Source: Sphingopyxis sp. JAI128 (GTDB lineage: Bacteria > Pseudomonadota > Alphaproteobacteria > Sphingomonadales > Sphingomonadaceae). From it: a DNA stretch of 64,000 bases. Shown in pieces: positions 18,385 through 27,534 of this stretch (its first letter is position 1; each line of letters starts with the position of its first letter). The stretch covers positions 1 to 64,000 of the forward strand of contig NZ_JACHDA010000003.1 of the NCBI RefSeq assembly GCF_014207235.1, given 5' to 3'. The notes under the pieces were generated by a model. That model was not told where the DNA came from. It was given only the letters and a program-made list of their open reading frames with translations, and did not search any database. Both the position numbers and the translations under genes were made by a program.

Positions 18385-19902
18385 CTATTTCAATACCCGC
18401 CAGGCGAGCTCGGCAAATTCGCAAAGCAAAGGCCGCGTATCGCGCGGGTCGATAATATCCTCGACCCCGAATTTTTCCGCTGTGCGGAACGGGGAGCGCA
18501 CGCGGTTCAACCGCTCGCGGATCGCCGCCAAATGCGCGACGGGGTCCTCGGCGGCCTCCAGCTCGCTCTTGTAGGCGACTTCGACCCCGCCCTCGATCGG
18601 CAGGCTGCCCCAATCGCCCGATGGCCAGGCAAAGCGATATTGGAAACGCTCGGCGTTCGACATCGCGCTCCCCGCGATCCCGTAAGCGCGCCGCACCACC
18701 ACCGACGCCAGCGGTACGGTCGCCCGATAGATCGCGTTCATCGCCTGCACGCCATAGCGGATCGTCCCCGTGCGCTCGGCCTCGCCGCCGATCATGAACC
18801 CCGGATTGTCGACGAGGTGGACGATCGGCAGCCGGAACTGGTCGGCCATCTTGACGAAGCGCTCGGCCTTCTCGCTCGTCTTCGCGTCCCACGATCCGCC
18901 GAGGTAGGAGGGATCGCTCGCCAGCACCGCGACCGGATAGCCGTCGAGCCGCGCGAACGCCGTGATAACCGCGCGGCCCCAGCGCGCGCCCATTTCGAAG
19001 ACGCTGCCCGCATCGAACACCGCATTCGCGATGCGACGCATCGAATAGACCTGCTTCGCCTCGCGCGGCACGACCGACAGCAAGGCCTCGTCGCGGCGCC
19101 CCGCCGGATCGCTGCATTCAATCCTGAGCGCGCGGTCGTGGATCGACGAGGGCAGGTACGACAGGAAGCGCCGCGCCGCCGCGAACGCCGCGGCCTCCGA
19201 CGCCACCTCGTCATCGACCACGCCGTTGCGCGTATGGACATCGACCCCGCCCAGTTCCTCGCGGTCCAATGTATCGCCGATCGCCGCTGCGACTGCCGGG
19301 CCCGCCGCAAAGAGCTGCGACAGCCCGCGCACCATCACGCTGTAATGGCTCGCGACCACCCGCGCCGCGCCCAGCCCCGCGGTCGGCCCCAGCGCCAGCG
19401 CGACCACCGGCACCGTGTCGAGATTCGCGATGATCTCGTCCCAGCCGGGAACGTGCGGGATATAGGTATAGCCCATATCCTCCAGCGTCTTGACCGACCC
19501 GCCGCCGCCGGTGCCGTCGATCATGCGGATCAGCGGCAGGCGATATTCGTGCGCCATTGCCTCGCACAGGACGAACTTCCTGTGCAGCGCCGCATCGGCC
19601 GCGCCGCCGCGCACGGTGAAATCGTCGGCCGAGGCGACGACCGGCCGCCCGTCGATATTCGCGCGCCCGAAGATGAAATTGGACGCGGCGAGGTCCTCGA
19701 GTTCGCCATCGGCGCCATATTTTCCGCGTCCCGCAATCTTGCCGATCTCGCGAAAGCTGCCTTCGTCGACGATCCCCGCGAGCCGCGCCCGCGCGTCCAT
19801 CTTGCCGCGCCCGTGCTGGCGCGCGACCTTTTCCTCGCCGCCCATCTTCTCGGCCATCGCGCGGCGCGCGGCGAGTTCATCCACTTCTTTTTTCCAGCTC
19901 AT
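18385..19902 (-). CDS. Acyl-CoA carboxylase, carboxyltransferase (beta) subunit
   Basis: This 505-residue protein has the two crotonase-like halves of biotin-dependent carboxyltransferases. Visible blocks are the RGKMDARARLAGIVDEGSF N-terminus, DDFTVRGGAAD, the oxyanion region GPTAGLGAARV, and in the second half PSYLGGSWDAKTSEKAERF and NPGFMIGGEAE. It belongs with propionyl-, methylcrotonyl- or geranyl-CoA carboxylase beta chains, which move carboxyl from biotin to an acyl-CoA. No alpha (biotin carboxylase) subunit is adjacent, so the partner is encoded elsewhere and the substrate stays open. Confidence 0.9.
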   Translation of the reverse strand: MSWKKEVDELAARRAMAEKMGGEEKVARQHGRGKMDARARLAGIVDEGSFREIGKIAGRGKYGADGELEDLAASNFIFGRANIDGRPVVASADDFTVRGGAADAALHRKFVLCEAMAHEYRLPLIRMIDGTGGGGSVKTLEDMGYTYIPHVPGWDEIIANLDTVPVVALALGPTAGLGAARVVASHYSVMVRGLSQLFAAGPAVAAAIGDTLDREELGGVDVHTRNGVVDDEVASEAAAFAAARRFLSYLPSSIHDRALRIECSDPAGRRDEALLSVVPREAKQVYSMRRIANAVFDAGSVFEMGARWGRAVITAFARLDGYPVAVLASDPSYLGGSWDAKTSEKAERFVKMADQFRLPIVHLVDNPGFMIGGEAERTGTIRYGVQAMNAIYRATVPLASVVVRRAYGIAGSAMSNAERFQYRFAWPSGDWGSLPIEGGVEVAYKSELEAAEDPVAHLAAIRERLNRVRSPFRTAEKFGVEDIIDPRDTRPLLCEFAELAWRVLK

Positions 19903-19958
19903 GGGGATCAGGCTATCTTACGTTGACGGAAACGTCATGCAAAACCTATCGTCGGTGC

Positions 19959-20453
19959 ATGAACCGCACGGTCGCCCTTGCTCTCGCCGCAGCACTGCTC
20001 TCCCCCGCGCCCGTTGCGGCCAGCGAAACGCGCATGATTCCCGGTGTCGCCGATCCCTACAAGACCGACGCCTTCGATCCCGCCGCCGATCCGGTCGCGC
20101 AGGTCGACGCCGCGCTCGCAGCGGCGCGCAATTCGGGCAAGCGCGTCCTGCTCGTCATGGGAACGAACGGCTGCCACGACAGCGCCTGGCTCGCGAACCT
20201 GCTCGCGACCGACCGCTTCGCGCCCGTCCGCGCCCGCTACGAGATCGTCTATGCGGACATCGGCATGCCGCATGTGCGCGGCCAGGGGCGCAACCCCGAC
20301 GTTCCCGAACGCTTCGATTTCCGGATCAAGGGCACGCCGACGGTCGCGATCCTCGACGCAAACGGCAGCGTGCTCAATCGCAAGGCCGCGCCCAAATGGC
20401 GCAACGCCGCGAGCCGCAGCGATGACGACATCTATAACGAACTGATCGACTAG
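19959..20453 (+). CDS. Secreted thioredoxin-like protein with a single-cysteine active-site loop
   Basis: The start is ATG 19959 (MNRTVALALAAALLSPAPVA), giving 164 residues with a signal peptide. The fold is thioredoxin-like: a strand KRVLLVMGTNGCHDSAWL followed later by the cis-Pro loop IKGTPTVAILD. The usual CxxC is CHDS, so only the first cysteine remains, and the protein may bind rather than exchange disulfides. It lies 10 bp before an SDR and then a DMT transporter in what looks like one operon. Confidence 0.8.
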   Translation: MNRTVALALAAALLSPAPVAASETRMIPGVADPYKTDAFDPAADPVAQVDAALAAARNSGKRVLLVMGTNGCHDSAWLANLLATDRFAPVRARYEIVYADIGMPHVRGQGRNPDVPERFDFRIKGTPTVAILDANGSVLNRKAAPKWRNAASRSDDDIYNELID

Positions 20454-20463
20454 GGAGAGCGAT

Positions 20464-21243
20464 ATGGCCGAGATGAACCTTGCGGGGCGCGTCGCGCTCG
20501 TCACCGGCGCTTCGCGCGGCATCGGCCGCGGCATCGCGATCGGGCTTGCCGAAGCGGGCGCCGACGTCGCGGTGAACTACACCCGCGGCGAAGAAGCCGC
20601 CGCCGAAACCGTCGCCGCGATTGAGGCGCTCGGCCGCAGGGCGAAGGCTTATCAGGCATCGGTCACCGACGAGGCCGCCTGCGCCGCGATGATCGCCGCG
20701 GTCGAGGCCGATTTCGGCCCCCTGTCGATCCTCGTCAACAACGCCGGCATCGCGAGCCGCGGGCTCGCGGTCGCCGACACCGACCCCGCCGAGGTCGACA
20801 AGCTCTTCGCCGTCCACGCCGCCGGCCCGCACCGCCTGTCGCGTCTCGCGCTGCCGCAGCTCCGCCAGCACAAGCGCAGCGACATCATCGTCATTTCGAG
20901 CATCGCGACCTATGTGAACTCGCCGAACGGGGCGCCCTATACGATGGCGAAGGCAGCAGGGGAGGCCTTGGCGCTGACGCTCGCGAAGGAGGAACTGGCG
21001 AACGGCGTACGCGTCAACATCGTCGCCCCCGCGCTCACCGTCAGCGACATGGGCGAAAAACTGTCGCGCGCGATCACCGGCAACGCCGACATCCACCACC
21101 TCGACACCAAAATGCCCTTCGGCCGCGTCGCCGTCCCCGCCGATGTGGCGGCGGCGGTGGTCTGGTTCGTCTCGGGCGCGAACAGCTATTGCTCGGGCCA
21201 GAAGCTGAACATTGACGGCGCGGGACAGGCGACCTTCCGCTAA
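20464..21243 (+). CDS. SDR family oxidoreductase
   Basis: This 259-residue classical SDR has TGASRGIG at 14-21, NNAG at 92-95 and a catalytic Ser146, Tyr159, Lys163 (YTMAK). It resembles the 3-oxoacyl-ACP reductase (FabG-like) branch, including the final NIDGAGQ segment. A GGGAGAGCGAT ribosome site precedes the ATG. It lies between the thioredoxin-like gene and the DMT transporter, each spaced by about 10 bp, indicating co-transcription. Substrate unknown. Confidence 0.9.
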   Translation: MAEMNLAGRVALVTGASRGIGRGIAIGLAEAGADVAVNYTRGEEAAAETVAAIEALGRRAKAYQASVTDEAACAAMIAAVEADFGPLSILVNNAGIASRGLAVADTDPAEVDKLFAVHAAGPHRLSRLALPQLRQHKRSDIIVISSIATYVNSPNGAPYTMAKAAGEALALTLAKEELANGVRVNIVAPALTVSDMGEKLSRAITGNADIHHLDTKMPFGRVAVPADVAAAVVWFVSGANSYCSGQKLNIDGAGQATFR

Positions 21244-21252
21244 GGCGCCTCC

Positions 21253-22155
21253 ATGCGTCCCGATTCGGCCTCTCCCGGCATCCCCTTCCTGATCGCGTGC
21301 GCTGGCATCGCGACCTTTTCGGCGATGGACGTGCTGATGAAGGGGCTGTCGATCGAGCTCGGCGCCTATAACGCCGTTCTCTGGCGCACTGGCACCGGCG
21401 CGCTGCTGAGCGGACTCCTCTATTTCGCGAGCCGTCCCCGATGGCCGGGCAAGGCGACGATGCAGATCCACGCATGGCGCTCGCTGTTCGTCGCGGGCAT
21501 GGCGCTCAGCTTCTTCTGGGCCCTCGCGCGCCTGCCGATGGCCGAAGCCATCGCGCTCGCCTTCGTCGCGCCGCTCATGGCGCTCTATATGGCAGCGATC
21601 TTTCTGGGCGAGAAAATCGGCCCCCGCTCGGTCGCCGCCTCGGCGCTCGGCCTGTGCGGGGTGCTTGTGATCGTCGCGGGCAAGCTCGGCGGCAGCGACT
21701 ATTCGGACGAGGCGCTCCTCGCGGTCGGCGCGGTGTTCCTCTCCGCCATCTTCTACGCCTACAATCTCATCCTCGCGCGGCGGCAGGCGAAGATGGCCGA
21801 ACCGATGGAAATCGCCTTCTTCCAGAATTTCTTCGTCGCGGCGATTCTTGCGCTCGGCGCGCCCTGGTTCCTCGCCGTCCCCGACACCGCACAAGCGCCG
21901 AACATCGTCGGCGCCGCGATCCTAGCGACGACCTCGCTGCTGCTCTTGAGCTGGGCCTATGCCCGCGCCGAGACGCAGATCCTCGCGACGACCGAATATA
22001 CCGGCTTTCTCTGGGCGATGCTGTTCGGCTGGTATTTCTATGACGAGGCGGTCACGCTGCCGACCGTCGCCGGCGCCTGTCTGATCGTCGCCGCCTGCCT
22101 GATCGTCGCGCGCAAGGCACCCCATGGCGACCCGATCGAACCGGCAGCGGCCTAG
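21253..22155 (+). CDS. DMT superfamily (EamA) transporter
   Basis: This 300-residue protein has about ten membrane helices in two EamA halves. The first half contains YNAVLWRTGTGALLSGLLY and LPMAEAIALAFVAPLMALY; the second contains AETQILATTEYTGFLWAMLF. These match drug/metabolite exporters of the EamA type. It is the third gene of the thioredoxin-like/SDR operon and overlaps the convergent tsaC gene by four bases. The cargo is unknown. Confidence 0.88.
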   Translation: MRPDSASPGIPFLIACAGIATFSAMDVLMKGLSIELGAYNAVLWRTGTGALLSGLLYFASRPRWPGKATMQIHAWRSLFVAGMALSFFWALARLPMAEAIALAFVAPLMALYMAAIFLGEKIGPRSVAASALGLCGVLVIVAGKLGGSDYSDEALLAVGAVFLSAIFYAYNLILARRQAKMAEPMEIAFFQNFFVAAILALGAPWFLAVPDTAQAPNIVGAAILATTSLLLLSWAYARAETQILATTEYTGFLWAMLFGWYFYDEAVTLPTVAGACLIVAACLIVARKAPHGDPIEPAAA

Positions 22156-23099
22156 ACCGCCGCGCGCGCCAGCCGGTCGTTGATCGCCGCGCCCAGCCCT
22201 TCGGCCGGGATCGCCGCCACCGCGATCTTTGCCTTCGTGCTTGCTGCCCCCGCGTGCAGCGCATCGAACAGGCGCGCCGCCGCCTCGGTCAGGTCGCCGC
22301 GCGCGCTGAGGTCGTAATCGCCCCGAACCGCTCCGAAGCCGATGCCATATTCGTCCGCCGCGAAATCGCGCGCGCCGAGCCGCACCGGCTTGCCCGGCGC
22401 ATAATGGCTCGCGAGCATCCCCGGCGCGACGATCTCCGCCCCTTTCACGCCCGTCACGGCCAGCCCGCTCGCCTCCGCCAGCATCGCCGCGGTCACCGGC
22501 CCCGGCCGCAGCACCTCGACCGCGCCGTCCTCTACGCGGGCGATGGTCGACTCTACCCCCGCGCTCGTCGGCCCGTCGTCAATTACCAGCGCAATCCGCC
22601 CGTCAAGGCTCGCGATCACATGGCTTGCCTTCGTCGGGCTCACCCGCCCGCTCGCATTGGCGCTCGGCGCCGCGAGCGGCGCGCCCGACGCGGCGAGCAA
22701 CGCCTGCATCGCGCGATGCCCCGGCACGCGGAGCGCAATCGTATCGAGCCCCGCGGTCGCCACGCTCGCGACCGGACAGCCCGGCGTGCGCGGCACCACC
22801 AGCGTCAGCGGTCCCGGCCAGAAGCGTGTCGCAAGCGCGCGCTCGGCGGTTCCGAACTGGCCCAACGTCTCGGCCATGGCGAGCGTCGGCACATGCACGA
22901 TCAGGGGGTTGAAGTCGGGCCTGCCCTTCGCGGCATAGATGCGCGCGACCGCTTGCGGGTTCCTCGCATCGGCGGCTAGGCCATAGACCGTCTCGGTCGG
23001 AACCGCGACCGGCTGCCCCGCCGCGATCGCCGCGGCCGCGTCGGCGATGGAAGCATTATCGAACGCGCGAACAAGTGTGGACTTTGAGCCTTGGGCCAT
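22152..23099 (-). CDS. tsaC: L-threonylcarbamoyladenylate synthase (TsaC/Sua5)
   Basis: This 315-residue protein makes threonylcarbamoyl-AMP, the first step of the universal t6A37 tRNA modification. The YrdC/Sua5 core shows PVAVPTETVYGLAADA, KGRPDFNPLIVHV, FWPGPLTLVV and PLAAPSANASGRVSPT. About 100 further residues form the Sua5 C-terminal domain (MLASHYAPGKPVRLGA), so it is the long Sua5 form rather than the short TsaC. The start at 23099 is divergent from the acyl-CoA dehydrogenase, with about 50 bp between. Confidence 0.95.
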   Translation of the reverse strand: MAQGSKSTLVRAFDNASIADAAAAIAAGQPVAVPTETVYGLAADARNPQAVARIYAAKGRPDFNPLIVHVPTLAMAETLGQFGTAERALATRFWPGPLTLVVPRTPGCPVASVATAGLDTIALRVPGHRAMQALLAASGAPLAAPSANASGRVSPTKASHVIASLDGRIALVIDDGPTSAGVESTIARVEDGAVEVLRPGPVTAAMLAEASGLAVTGVKGAEIVAPGMLASHYAPGKPVRLGARDFAADEYGIGFGAVRGDYDLSARGDLTEAAARLFDALHAGAASTKAKIAVAAIPAEGLGAAINDRLARAAV

Positions 23100-23150
23100 G
23101 CCGCGCTATAGCGCCCGCGCAACGATATTCACCAGCAAAGAACCGCAACC

Positions 23151-24893
23151 ATGACCTATACGCCGCCTACGACCGAACAGCTCTTCGTTCTCGACCATAT
23201 CGCGCGCATCGACGCTATGGCGCAGCATGACCGCTTTGCTGCCGCGACCCCCGACATGGTCGAGGCGATCGTCACCGGAATCGGCGAGTTCGCCGCCGAG
23301 GTCTATGCGCCGCTCAACCGCGTCGGCGACGTCCAGAACCCCAAATGGCAGGATGGCAACGTCACGATGCCGCCCGGCTTCAAACAGGCGTACAGGCAGT
23401 TCGTCGAAGCGGGCTGGGGCAGCATCGACGGCCCCGGCGCCTATGGCGGGCAGGACCTGCCCTTCACCCTCGCGACCGTGGTGATCGAGGCGCTCGGCAG
23501 CGCGAACATGGGCTTTTCGCTATGCAGCATCCTCACCCCCGGTGCGATCCACGCGCTGATGGCCTATGGCACCGAGGAACAGCGCCAAACCTGGCTGCCC
23601 AAGCTCGTCACCGGCGAATGGAACGGCACGATGAACCTGACCGAGCCCGCCGCCGGCAGCGACGTCGGCGCGCTGCGCTCGACAGCGGAAAAGGTTACCG
23701 ATGGACCGAACGCCGGCCTCTACAAGATCAGGGGGCAAAAGATCTTCATTACCTTCGGCGAGCACGACCTCACCGACAATATCGTCCACCTCGTCCTCGC
23801 CCGCACCCCCGGCGCGCCCGAGGGGACGCGCGGTATCTCGCTCTTCCTCGTCCCCAAATATCGCCTCGACGAAGCGGGCAATCCGACGATCAGCAATGGC
23901 GTCCACTGTGCCTCGATCGAGCATAAGCTCGGCATTCACGGGTCGCCGACCGCGGTGATGGTCTATGGCGAAGACGAAGATTGTCTCGGCGAGATCGTCG
24001 GCGACGAAATGGGCGGGATGCGCGCGATGTTCGTGATGATGAACAATGCGCGGCTGATGATCGGCTGTCAGGGCATCCAGATCGGCGAGCGCGCGACGCA
24101 GCAGGCGCAGCGCTTCGCCGCCGAGCGCGTCCAGTCGGCGCTCGCGGGCTCGCCCGACCGCACCCCGGTGACGATCGACCAGCACCCCGATGTTCGCCGC
24201 ATGCTGTGGCGGATGCGCGCGCAGACCGAGGCCGCGCGCGCGCTGACCTATTATGCCGCGGCGCAGATCGATTTCGGCAAGCTGGGCGACGAAGCGGCCG
24301 CAATGCGCGCCGAGGTACTGATCCCGCTCGTCAAGGCGCATGCGACCGACATCGGCTGCGAGGTCGCGAGCCTTGGCGTGCAGGTGCATGGCGGCATGGG
24401 CTTCATCGAGGAAACCGGCGCCGCGCAGCATTATCGCGACGCGCGCATCGCGCCGATCTACGAAGGTACCAACGGCATCCAGGCCGCCGACCTGGTCGGG
24501 CGCAAGCTCGGCATGGCGGGCGGCGACCTCATCCGCTCCCTGATAGACGATATCGCGCACGGCGCGGCCGATTATCCCGAGTTGCAGCAGCTCGTCGATG
24601 CGTGCCGCGCGGTCACCGACTGGATGGTCGGCGCCAACACGGCCGACCGGCTCGCGGGCAGCTACCCCTATCTTACCATGCTTGCGACGGCGACCTGCGG
24701 CTGGCTGATGGCGCTCCAGCACAAGGCGGCGAAGACCGCGCTCGACGAGGGGAAGGACGACGCCGCCTTTCTCGAAGCGAAAATCGCCTCGACGCGCTTT
24801 TACCTGCAACAGATCGTGCCCGCAGCGACGGGGCTCGCGGCATCGGCGCTCGCCGGCGACGCGGCGCTCGAACCGCTGCCCGCGATCGCCTGA
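23151..24893 (+). CDS. Acyl-CoA dehydrogenase, long DmdC-like form
   Basis: This 580-residue flavoprotein has the full acyl-CoA dehydrogenase fold plus a C-terminal extension. Blocks include MNLTEPAAGSDVGALRS (FAD and substrate loop), ASIEHKLGIHGSPTAVM and VQVHGGMGFIEETGAAQHYRD, with IAPIYEGTNGIQA carrying the catalytic-base region. The length and final helical domain match the FadE/DmdC-type group, which includes 3-methylmercaptopropionyl-CoA dehydrogenases. It oxidises an acyl-CoA to an enoyl-CoA; the chain is not decided. It appears monocistronic. Confidence 0.92.
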   Translation: MTYTPPTTEQLFVLDHIARIDAMAQHDRFAAATPDMVEAIVTGIGEFAAEVYAPLNRVGDVQNPKWQDGNVTMPPGFKQAYRQFVEAGWGSIDGPGAYGGQDLPFTLATVVIEALGSANMGFSLCSILTPGAIHALMAYGTEEQRQTWLPKLVTGEWNGTMNLTEPAAGSDVGALRSTAEKVTDGPNAGLYKIRGQKIFITFGEHDLTDNIVHLVLARTPGAPEGTRGISLFLVPKYRLDEAGNPTISNGVHCASIEHKLGIHGSPTAVMVYGEDEDCLGEIVGDEMGGMRAMFVMMNNARLMIGCQGIQIGERATQQAQRFAAERVQSALAGSPDRTPVTIDQHPDVRRMLWRMRAQTEAARALTYYAAAQIDFGKLGDEAAAMRAEVLIPLVKAHATDIGCEVASLGVQVHGGMGFIEETGAAQHYRDARIAPIYEGTNGIQAADLVGRKLGMAGGDLIRSLIDDIAHGAADYPELQQLVDACRAVTDWMVGANTADRLAGSYPYLTMLATATCGWLMALQHKAAKTALDEGKDDAAFLEAKIASTRFYLQQIVPAATGLAASALAGDAALEPLPAIA

Positions 24894-25003
24894 ATCGACT
24901 CGAATCCTGCGCCGTGTGCCCGTTCGCGCGGCGTAGGCTTTCGTTCATAATTAACGCGATGATAACCATCCGGGATTAGACGCGACCGGCAATTGCTGGA
25001 GAC

Positions 25004-27301
25004 GTGCGCGTGCCGTTAGTGGACAACAGGAGGATTATCAGCTGGCGGACAATCTCGCTCTCGCTGATTCTCAGCGTGATTGTCGGCATCAGCGGCGCGG
25101 GCGAATTGCCGGACAGGGTGATTTCGATGGCGATCAGTCGCATCGCCGCGCGACCGGTTTCGGGCGATACTGTGATCGTGGCGCTCGACGACAAGACGCT
25201 GCAGGCGATCGGCGGCCGCGATTTCGACATCAATCACCACCGACGCCTCGTCCGTGCGATTGATGCGTCGCCGGCCCGGCGGCTGTTCATCGACTTTTCC
25301 TATGAACGACGGGTGCGGGATCGCGATTTTCCCCAATTTGCCGCCGCCGTGCGCCATATGGGCCCGCGTATCGTACTGGCCGTGCCGTCGGCCAGCTTTG
25401 CGGGAAACACCGCGAACATGCCGCTGTGGCCCGATCGCGGCTTCGGCCGGCAGGCCGTTCAGGGTTTCATCGGTTGGGAATATGAATTCTGGCAGGTGTG
25501 GAAGGTCCCGCTCGCGGTGCGGGCCGACGGTCGGCTCCTTCCCAGCTTTGCGTCGATCCTTGCCAATCGGCCGATTGACCACCCGGCCAATTTCGCGCTC
25601 GACCTCTCGTACGACCCCGATACGATCACGCAATATAGCGCGATCGACATCATGTCGGGCAAGCTCGACCCGAACCTGCTCCGCGGCAAGGACGTGATTT
25701 TCGCGCCCACATCGGCCGCATCGCCCGACCAGCATTATCTGCCGGGCCACGACAAGGTCCATGGCGCCTATATCCACTTGATCGCCAGCGAAGCGCTCAA
25801 GCGAGGCGAGCCGGTCGATATCGGCTGGCTTCCGGCGCTCGCCCTGGCCTTTGTCGCCTCGCTGGCGGCGCTCGCTTGGCAAAATGGCCGACGCTACGGG
25901 CTGGTCGCCATCGGCCTCACCTTTGCGCTGATCACGGCGAAACTCGTGAGCAGCCTGTCGCTGGTCACCATTCAGGTCGGGGCCGCCTGTTTCCTGATCG
26001 CCGCGATCACCGCCAACGTGTCGCGCAACCGCCGCCGCTCTTCGGCCCAGCGGGAAAATCCCGTGTCGGGCCTGCCCAATTTCGAAGCGCTGCGTTCGCA
26101 GGCGTCGTTCGGCAGCGCGACCGTGATCGCGGCAAAGGTCGTCAATTTCGAGGATCTGGCCGCCTTCATTCCCGGCGACGGCATCGGCAAGCTCGTCGAA
26201 CAGGTCACGCGCCGCCTCCAGCTCGCGTCGCAGGGAACGACGCTTCACCACGATCTCGACGGCACTTTCGCCTGGCTCGTACCCTATTATCAGCACAGCC
26301 AGATCGAGGGGCAGCTCGCGGGCCTCGCCGCGCTGTTCAACGCGCCGCTGACGATCGGCGAGCTGCGCGTCGACGTCGCGATCGCTTTCGGGGTCAACGA
26401 CGAGTTCGAAGGATCGAACGCGCAGCGCCTCGCCGCCGCGCTCGTCGCCGCCGAACGCGCGATTCGCACGCGGTCGCTGTGGACCAAATATACCTCGCGC
26501 CAGAAGGAGGACGCCGGCTGGCAGCTCTCCTTCCACTCGCAGCTCGAAGATGCGCTGACCGGCGGCGACATCTGGGTCGCCTTCCAGCCGCAATATCAGA
26601 TCGCGACGCGGCAGCTCGTCGGGGTCGAGGCACTCGCGCGCTGGACGCACCCGACGCGCGGGCCGATCCCGCCCGACGAATTCATCGTGCAGGCCGAAAA
26701 GAGCCAGGACATCTATCGCCTCACCCTCTTCGTGATGGACCAGGCGATCCGTTCGGCGGCGCAGCTGCGCGACCGCGGCATGCCGATCAACATGTCGGTC
26801 AACCTGTCGGCGACCCTGCTCGATCACAGCGACCTTGTCGGCACGATCCGCGTCATGCTGACCGCGCATCACCTGCCGCCCGAGGCGCTGACGATCGAGA
26901 TCACCGAAACCGCGCAGATCGAAAACAGCCGCCAGGCGCGCCAGACGCTCGCGCAGCTGCGCCGGACGGGCATCCGCCTGTCGATCGACGATTATGGCAC
27001 CGGCCAGTCCAACCTCGAATATCTGACCGAGGTCGAGGCCGACGAAATCAAGATCGACAAGCGATTCGTGATGACGATGCGCGATTCGCAGCGGAACCTC
27101 GAAGTCGTCAAATCGACGATCGATCTGGCGCACCGCCTCGGCGCCGTCGCGGTCGCCGAAGGCATCGAGGATGCCGAAACCATGACGCTGCTCGGCCAGC
27201 TCGGCTGCGATGTGGGCCAAGGCTATCATCTTGGAAAACCACAGTTGTTTTCGGAACTGGCCGCAACTCTTTCAGCGTCCCCCCAGAACCGCACCGCATA
27301 G
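25004..27301 (+). CDS. CHASE2 / degenerate GGDEF / EAL c-di-GMP phosphodiesterase
   Basis: An N-terminal membrane anchor leads into a periplasmic CHASE2 sensor (about 50-270, with VIVALDDKTLQAIGGRD and LPGHDKVHGAYIHLIA). Two or three further helices follow, then a GGDEF-like domain without the signature (HDLDGTFAWLV), and a complete EAL domain (GVEALARW, MSVNLSA, ITETA, DDYGTGQSNL, EGIED). The EAL half keeps the metal and substrate residues, so it should hydrolyse c-di-GMP while the GGDEF half may only bind GTP. GTG 25004 lies two bases after GGAG; the in-frame GTG at 25010 has better spacing. A micro-ORF follows. Confidence 0.92.
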   Translation: MRVPLVDNRRIISWRTISLSLILSVIVGISGAGELPDRVISMAISRIAARPVSGDTVIVALDDKTLQAIGGRDFDINHHRRLVRAIDASPARRLFIDFSYERRVRDRDFPQFAAAVRHMGPRIVLAVPSASFAGNTANMPLWPDRGFGRQAVQGFIGWEYEFWQVWKVPLAVRADGRLLPSFASILANRPIDHPANFALDLSYDPDTITQYSAIDIMSGKLDPNLLRGKDVIFAPTSAASPDQHYLPGHDKVHGAYIHLIASEALKRGEPVDIGWLPALALAFVASLAALAWQNGRRYGLVAIGLTFALITAKLVSSLSLVTIQVGAACFLIAAITANVSRNRRRSSAQRENPVSGLPNFEALRSQASFGSATVIAAKVVNFEDLAAFIPGDGIGKLVEQVTRRLQLASQGTTLHHDLDGTFAWLVPYYQHSQIEGQLAGLAALFNAPLTIGELRVDVAIAFGVNDEFEGSNAQRLAAALVAAERAIRTRSLWTKYTSRQKEDAGWQLSFHSQLEDALTGGDIWVAFQPQYQIATRQLVGVEALARWTHPTRGPIPPDEFIVQAEKSQDIYRLTLFVMDQAIRSAAQLRDRGMPINMSVNLSATLLDHSDLVGTIRVMLTAHHLPPEALTIEITETAQIENSRQARQTLAQLRRTGIRLSIDDYGTGQSNLEYLTEVEADEIKIDKRFVMTMRDSQRNLEVVKSTIDLAHRLGAVAVAEGIEDAETMTLLGQLGCDVGQGYHLGKPQLFSELAATLSASPQNRTA

Positions 27302-27418
27302 TGCCAGATTGGCAGCAATCCTTATAGTTAAGACTCGATTTACCTTACTAATTAAGGTATACGGCTCATTAACTGTTCTTCGTGGGCAGTGCATGCAGTG
27401 CATCTTAGGAGACATCCA

Positions 27419-27481
27419 ATGGGTTGGTTCTACAGGTGGATGGGCGGCGGCGGCTCCGGCAACGGCGGCGGTCAGGCTTAA
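27419..27481 (+). CDS. Twenty-residue Gly-rich micro-ORF
   Basis: A strong TAGGAGA ribosome site sits eight bases before ATG 27419. The frame encodes MGWFYRWMGGGG, then SGNGGGQA, and stops at TAA 27481. It is too short for usual gene calling. An excellent intrinsic terminator starts 22 bp after the stop, so the transcript ends here, and AT-rich sequence with possible promoter elements lies upstream (27330-27370). The aromatic N-terminus and Gly-rich tail match no family I know. It could be a regulatory or membrane-active peptide. Confidence 0.6.
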   Translation: MGWFYRWMGGGGSGNGGGQA

Positions 27482-27502
27482 TCCGAAACAAAATGAAGAA
27501 TA

Positions 27503-27534
27503 GGGCTCCGGCATTGCCGGGGCCCTTTCTTTTT
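27503..27534 (+). terminator. Intrinsic terminator
   Basis: The stem GGGCTCCGGC (27503-27512) pairs with GCCGGGGCCC (27516-27525) through ten pairs with one G-U, a three-base loop ATT, and then TTTCTTTTT. It closes the micro-ORF transcript and possibly the EAL gene. Confidence 0.9.

Noticed and set aside
18269-19117. Upstream extension of the acyltransferase frame to 672 codons.
   Set aside because: The extension reads antisense-free but out of frame through the carboxylase gene and a palindromic repeat; the acyltransferase fold starts at 18268.
20374-21894. A 506-codon minus-strand frame over the SDR and DMT genes.
   Set aside because: It is rich in Asp/Arg/Glu as expected for a GC-rich shadow; both plus-strand genes have clear families and ribosome sites.
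23520-24809. A 429-codon minus-strand frame.
   Set aside because: Antisense to the acyl-CoA dehydrogenase with its conserved motifs; no motif of its own.
24890-24925. A tRNA-like GACTCGAATCC string.
   Set aside because: No cloverleaf can be built around it. No tRNA or rRNA was found in the window.
25016-27229. A 737-codon minus-strand frame.
   Set aside because: Exact shadow of the CHASE2-EAL gene; Arg/Asp-rich without domains.
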